Source: Cichorium intybus
Taxonomy: Eukaryota > Streptophyta > Magnoliopsida > Asterales > Asteraceae
NCBI GenBank assembly: GCA_023525715.1
Contig: CM042012.1
Location: forward strand, 58,757,705-58,821,704
Length of the DNA stretch: 64,000 bases
Reading direction: 5' to 3'
The notes below the pieces were generated by a model. The model did not search any database. It was not told the origin of the DNA and worked only from the letters and a program-made list of their open reading frames with translations. The position numbers and the translations under genes are program-made. Position 1 is the stretch's first letter. Every line of letters begins with the position of its first letter. Below, piece after piece: positions 58,430 to 64,000 of this stretch.

Positions 58430-58447
58430 TGGCGCCGTTGCCGGGGA
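58430..58447 (+). other. tRNA-Asp primer binding site
   Basis: TGGCGCCGTTGCCGGGGA is the PBS characteristic of plant Tat/Athila-branch Gypsy elements, complementary to tRNA-Asp in Tat/Ogre-type descriptions. Confidence 0.88.
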
Positions 58448-58543
58448 GCTGTGCGCTTAGATTAGGTGATTTGTAGGACTTAGCTTCTGATTTTTGATGT
58501 TTGATTCTATTTTTCTGATTTCTGGTATGTGTACGTTTTCATA

Positions 58544-59632
58544 ATGGGCAATTACATGTACCCGGATCAGTGTGATTATTATGAAAATCCGGCCGACACC
58601 TATTACGAGGATGATTGTTATTATGGATCATTCGATGACAATGGATGTCGGACCGAGGAGTCATCTCAGCCTGAGAATTCTGCAACTTGGGCCCAACTTT
58701 GGGTACTCATGTATAACAACTACCACGAGCAGAAGGACCAGGCTGAAGCTCTTGAAAAAGTGCAAGCTTCTTTAGATAGGTTAGAGGAAAATTGGAAATG
58801 TTCACCACTTACGCCAGAACCGGAGGTGAGTGATTTTTATACCAATGATAATGTGTGTGAGCTTGTATCACCTGAATATGTGATGGAAGGGCATACACCG
58901 TGGGAAAATCAAGAGACCATTGAGATGGTCGAAACGGTTGTTGAGGAAGAGGTTGTAGGTGACAATGCTACCTTTGACTCAACAGCTTTTGATGTTTTTG
59001 AGGGTTTTGAGAATGTTGAGCTGGTGATGAGTGAATATGTACCATCATCAGACAATTTGGTTGATGAGGATGTTGTGGAGGGGACTGTAAGTGACAGTAC
59101 AGATCACAGCCCAACAATTCCCGAATTTGTTGAAATTGTTGATGTTTTTGAGGAAGGGGTTGTAGATGACAATATTACCCCCGACCCTGTAATTTTCGAA
59201 AATTTTGAGAAATTTGGAAGTAAGGATCTGATGATGGGTGACTTCGTACCACCATCAGATCAAACTAGTCGCTCACTTTTGGTTCCGATCCACCTGTTGG
59301 ACGATGATCAAGAAGTTGATGCTGACGAGTTAATATTTGAAAATAAAAAACATGATTTTATCACCACTCATGATCCATTCATGAATGGAAAATTAGATGT
59401 GATCAATACCATCGATGAGGACATATGGAAGCATCCCGATATGTTGCCTTCCGATCCCATTCGATTGGAAAATTTTTATTGGTACTGCAAGCCAAAATTG
59501 CAAACTGAAGACGACACACAATATGTAAGCAACAAGCGAGGTACAACAAATCTACTGGAAGCGGCGCTGGACGCGTTTCACGTCAAGCCAGTGATTTTGA
59601 AGAGATATAGAAGGAAGGACCTGTTGGATTAG
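58544..59632 (+). pseudogene. Acidic ORF of the Tat-type element, cut by a Copia insertion
   Basis: The ATG 97 bp after the PBS opens MGNYMYPDQCDYYENPADTY, a Tyr/Asp/Glu-rich start seen in the first internal ORF of Tat-branch elements. A short helical, charged segment (QAEALEKVQASLDRLEENW) and long acidic stretches follow. No zinc knuckle, protease or RT is reached. The Copia LTR enters at 59622, so the last three codons and the stop come from that LTR. The frame is undamaged before the insertion, suggesting it was young when interrupted. Confidence 0.65.
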
Positions 59633-60292
59633 GTGTCTAAGCCATGACTTATAATTTGTATTTATCTTATTAATAGAAGCAAAGTCCATTTGGGTTGCCC
59701 TTGGTAGTCCAACCGGCATCAAGGTTAAATAGAGACAGAAATAAATAGTTCGTTAATTTATTATGTGATAATAAATTAATGATAAACTAGTTTGGAATTA
59801 ATCAGAATTAATTGGAATTAATTTGGAATTAATTAAAAGTGCAGGGGCTAAATTGATTATAAGTACAGGGGCTGGAATGCAATTGTTCAAAAGTTGAACA
59901 CTATAAATAAGCCTCTCCCCATCACTTGAAAACTTGCACCATTCCAAATCATCTCCTTGGAATTTCTCTTCTCACCTTGCCGTCTATAATCCTTCTCTAA
60001 GGTTTTATAGCGAGCCGTTCTTAATAAGAGGTTAAGACAGTTAACCTCTGCTTGGGCTTCTGGGTGTGATCTCATTTGAGGCAGGACACTTGTGCTGCTC
60101 GGCTTCAAGAATAAAACTAAAGGTTAGTTTTATTAATTGTTTTATATAGAAATTTCTGTTAGTCGTTATAAGAAATTTCTGTTAGCCGTTAGAATTATTA
60201 TTATTATATGTTCAAAGATAGAAAACATAGATCCTTTCTAGGTTGCATGTGAACTTAGGATTTTAGTTCATAAATTGCAGAAAAACATTACA
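59622..60292 (+). mobile_element. 5' LTR of the Copia element
   Basis: 671 bp starting TGTTGGATTAGG and ending AACATTACA, followed by G and the PBS. TATAAATA lies at 59902-59909. The five bases before it are GGACC, the likely target duplication, whose partner would lie beyond the window. Confidence 0.87.
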
Positions 60293-60293
60293 G

Positions 60294-60305
60294 TGGTATC
60301 AGAGC
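60294..60305 (+). other. PBS of the Copia element
   Basis: TGGTATCAGAGC, complementary to initiator tRNA-Met, one base after the LTR end. Confidence 0.93.
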
Positions 60306-61262
60306 GTTGGTTGTTTTCTTATTGAATTGTTATAATTGTTTAATTAAAAGATAAATTAAATCGTTTAACGGTTTAAATTTAATTTTAAAATTAAGAGTTA
60401 ATTTTTGAAAAATTAAATAGATAAAACAGAAATATTTTAAAAGTTTAAAATACATCTTATATATATTATAATTAATAGTTAATATTTTATATATAAGATA
60501 AATTGGTTAGTCTTACCGTTAGTAGGCCTCATTCACAAAACTGTCCTATAAAGAAGGTATAAGGCGACTGCCTATAAAATGGTAGTCTAATGGGTATCCA
60601 TTCTCACCCACCGCTCTCCTGGTCAGTCGAGTGTCGTTAGCCGAACGGGTTTGATGGAACCGCTAAAGCCTCTTAAAAGTAAAATTATATATTTGAAAAT
60701 ACTAGAATCATTATAAAAATCTCAATCTAGTTACTTTAGAAAAAATGAGAATTTGATGCTAACCCATGAAATTGCACATTGCACTTTATGAAACGTTGGT
60801 GGAGCGTGTGTGGTTTACCGGCACACCAATGGGGGTTCATAAAGAGTGGCAATGGGTGTCTCGGGTGTTATCATTGTTGATGGAGCGTTTGTGATTTACC
60901 GGCACATCAATTTGAGATGATAATGGACCCTGAGAGTACCAAGCTAATTTGCATGGTTATTCACACCCGGTTGGTGATTCTCGGCATCCCAGTCACAAAC
61001 GGTGGGGCATATCCGAGATTAAACATGTTATTGAACAGTTCAATAAATCTCAAAAGAAACTAGGAATTCCATTTATAATAAGATTATTTTTCCGCGGTGG
61101 AATTGGCTGAATCGTCATTCGCCTACCTTTATAAAATTTGCTTATAGATTACGGCATCCCTCTTCTATGTTGCAAATTGTTATAGTTGGATCCTAGCCTT
61201 ATTTTATATTGGGTTATTATAAGGACCGACAAGTATCTAATTAAACTTACCTTCTTTTAAAG
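60306..61262 (+). mobile_element. Untranslated leader of the Copia element
   Basis: 957 bp of noncoding sequence between the PBS and the gag ATG. It contains a direct repeat of about 35 bp, TTG(G/A)TGGAGCG..TTTACCGGCACA, near 60796 and 60877. No conserved peptide is seen. Confidence 0.7.
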
Positions 61263-64000
61263 ATGTCTTCTGCTGATCAATCCGCTCCCCACTCAAACTC
61301 CAGTGTTCCCTCTATCTTTTCACTGTGTTCCAAGGTTCAATTGAACGGGACAAACTATAATGACTGAATTAGAAATATCAAGATGGCTCTGAGGTACGAG
61401 AACAAAGAGTATGTCCTCGAGACCGAGCTTGTCGATATTGACTCTGAAACTGCTACTCCCGAGGAGATTGCCTCGTACCAAAAACATTCTGATGATGCGA
61501 CCAACGTGGCCTGTATCATGATAGCCACAATGAACCCCGAATTGCAAAGGATATACGAAGACTACTGGCCCTTTGAGATGCACAAGGAGCTTGCAGAAAA
61601 GTTCCGCAAGCAAGAGCGCATCGAGAGGTGCGAGGTGGTCAAGGACTTCACGAACAGCAAACCTAAAGATGGAGAGTCCATCTGCGCTCATGTGCAAAGA
61701 ATGCAAGGTTACGTGGAGCGGCTTAGAAAGCTTGCGATGCCTGTACCGGAGGAGTTGGCCGTTGACATAGTGCTTAACTCCCTACCGAGTTCTTATGACC
61801 AGTTCAGGCTGGCTTATCATTTGAACAACAATCAGGCTAACCTGACTGAGTTGCATCGCATGCTTCGAGTTGCTGAGGACGGGATGAAGGGTAAAAGTGT
61901 ACCCTCGGTTAATCAGCCCGTCCTAGCCATTGGAAGTGGCAAAGGAAAGAAGAGGAAGGGCCCTCCTAAGCAAAATTGGAGGGAAAAGGTTCAGGTCGGG
62001 TCATCAAGCAATTGCTCGAGAACCAAGTCTTCCCAGATTCCTTATGTGGCCAACCCCGATGAAGCCAACTGTTTCTACTGCAAAGAGAAGGGCCATTGGA
62101 AGAGAAGCTGCCCCAAATACTTGCAGGATGTCAAGGATGGGAAAGTAAAGCCATCGACAACAGGTATATACACTATCTCTAAAAACTCACCATCTTCTAA
62201 TTCTTGGGTCCTTGATACAGGATGTGGTTTTCACATTTGTTCTGATCTGCAGGGCCTAAAGGAAAGCAGGGAGGTGGAGCACGGTAGACTGAACTTGATC
62301 ATGGGCAATAGGAGATCGTCCCTTGTTACCAAGATCGGCGTTTACAGTTTAGTGCTTAGTAGTGATGTTAGTATAGAGTTAATTAATTGTTGCTATTCGC
62401 CAGAAATGGCAAGAAACATTATTTCATTTCACGCATTGTTCAGACAAGGATTTCAATTTTCTTTTGATAATAAAATTGGTTCGATTTCTGTTTTCGAAAT
62501 TGGTATTTTGATTTTTACTGCTTATCCTTGTGATGGTGTGTATGAAACCGTTGAATGTGTTGACAATTTAGGACATAGTGTAAATTATATTGATTCTACT
62601 AGTGGTGTATAAAAGGCATGTCTGTGGCATAGTCGGCTCGGGCACATCAGCAAGAAACGCATCGCCCAACTCCAAAAGGATGGAGTGTTGGAATCATTCG
62701 ACCTCAGGTCGGATGATGTATCCGAATCTTGTCTGTTGGGCAAGATGACTAAATCATCTTTCAAAGGGTCTTTTGAAAGAGGTGAGGGTCTGCTGGACAT
62801 CATTCACACGGATGTGTGTGGTCCATTCAGATCAACCACAAAGGATGGCACGCGGTTCTACGTAACCTTTACTGACGATTTTAGTAGATACGGTTATATC
62901 TACTTAATCAAGCAAAAGTCAGACACCTTTGAAAAGTTCAAAGAGTTTAAGAACGAGGTAGAGAATCAATTAGGCAGGAAGATAAAGATGCTCAGGTCCG
63001 ACAGAGGCGGAGAGTATCTAAGTATCGAGTTCCTAGACTATCTAAAGGAATGCGGGATAGTTTCGCAGTTCACACCTCCCAGGACACCACAGTTGAACGG
63101 TGTTGCGGAGAGGCGCAACCAAACCCTATTGGACATGGTTCGTTCCATGATGAGTCGAGCTTCACTTCCCATTCACTTCTGGGGGTATGCCTTAGAGACA
63201 GCCGCCCATATCCTCAATCTTGTCCCTACTAAAAAGGTTGCTTAAACACCTCATGAAATGTGGACGGGGAAAGTTCCTTCGTTGGCACATATCAAAGTCT
63301 GGGGTTGTGAGGCTTTCGTTAGACGAGAGACTCAAGACAAACTCGCAGAAAGAAGCGAAAGGTGTTTCTTCCTTGGTTATCCCAAACAGTCCTTTGGATA
63401 TCTATTCTACAGACCAAGCGAGGACGTGGTCTTTGTAGCTAGACGAGCAGTCTTTCGAGAGAGAGAGCTCATATTCAAAGAGGACAGTGGGAGTACCATT
63501 GATCTGGAAGAAATTCAAGAGTCATCAGATGACGTAACCTTAGGAGAAACTAGCAACCAACATGAGGAAGAAGTTCCTGTTGGTCCAACAGATGTATCCT
63601 TACCTCTTAGGCGTTCCGGTAGGGTTAGCATGCCACCCGAGTTTTATGGGTTCCATATAACTTCGGATGGGGACACGTTTGTCAGTGATGGGACATTGAT
63701 AAATTTGGATGAACCAGTTAACTACCAGGAAGCAGTGGCGGGCCCTGAGTCTGCCAAGTGGAAAGAGGCCATGGATAGCGAGATCAAGTCCATGTATGAC
63801 AATCAAGTTTGGAACTTGGTTGACAACGTAACGGGCCGAAAGACAGTCGGGTGAAAATGGATCTTCAAGAAGAAGACCGACATGGACGGAAAGGTACACA
63901 CTTTCAAGGCAAGACTGGTTGCGAAAGGCTTTACTCAAACCCCAGGGGTTGACTATGACGAGACCTTCTCACCAGTAGCCAAGATAAAGTCTATTAGGAT
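61263..64000 (+). pseudogene. Copia gag-pol, single frame with four stop codons, truncated by the window
   Basis: From the ATG at 61263 one frame runs to the window edge through gag (UBN2-type), zinc knuckle CFYCKEKGHWKRSC (62070-62111), protease WVLDTGCGFHI (about 62204-62236), pre-integrase LWHSRLGHISKKR, integrase (HTDVCGP, LRSDRGGEY, PQLNGVAERRN; 62790-63240) and RT start (WKEAMDSEIKSM, FSPVAKIKS). It is broken by TGA 61365-61367 (expected Trp), TAA 62610-62612, TAA 63243-63245 (expected Lys) and TGA 63852-63854 (Cys in the 54.6 kb copy). No frameshift is seen in 2.7 kb, so this is a recently inactivated copy that needs proteins in trans. Confidence 0.9.

Overview
This is a plant nuclear window, almost certainly from a eudicot; an asterid or Asteraceae source is possible but cannot be proved from the sequence. 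It is AT-rich, full of long (AT)n microsatellites and nested transposable elements, and has one clearly intact gene. That gene has fourteen exons on the minus strand (24449-27813). Its joined exons give exactly 1146 nt (381 codons plus stop) and encode the chloroplast phosphoglucan phosphatase SEX4 (DSP4), with the catalytic HCTAGLGR loop and a C-terminal glycogen-binding CBM48 module. Intron 9 is almost filled by a higher-order array of 7-bp repeats.

Left part (1-10 kb): a large LTR element without coding capacity, minus strand and LARD-like, made of a long 3' LTR, a 1.27 kb internal region with PPT and iMet-type PBS, and a truncated 5' LTR. Its 3' LTR carries a hAT relic containing (AT)n and a short interstitial telomeric tract. 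From 10.7 to 18.7 kb lies a nearly full-length but dead L1-type LINE, minus strand. It is interrupted by a hAT-type MITE and by a three-LTR TRIM-like array, and a SINE sits at its 3' tail. From 18.7 to 21.1 kb is a Copia relic split by another hAT-type MITE with a perfect 8-bp target duplication. A foldback MITE and noncoding DNA lead to SEX4.

Middle part (28-43.5 kb): a LINE 3' fragment; a tandem duplication (about 29.19-33.02 and 33.63-35.31 kb) whose left copy carries a 5'-truncated LINE and a SINE while the right copy carries a MITE; a second plus-strand SINE; and a 2.1 kb terminal-inverted-repeat element set inside (AT)n. That element carries a broken piece of an ITN1-like ankyrin-repeat gene plus arrays of an 18-bp palindromic repeat. 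Further MITEs follow.

Right part (43.5-64 kb): a second LARD-like LTR and internal region (minus); a SIRE-like Copia gag/protease relic (minus) joined to an LTR with internal sequence on both sides; the 3' half of a Copia pol (plus); a hAT-type MITE fragment; a Tat/Ogre-type Gypsy 5' LTR with a tRNA-Asp PBS and an acidic ORF; and, inserted in that ORF, a Copia element with LTR, PBS and gag-pol in one frame broken by four stop codons and running off the window. Apart from SEX4, the coding sequence seen is mobile-element debris, one captured gene fragment and one doubtful small ORF.
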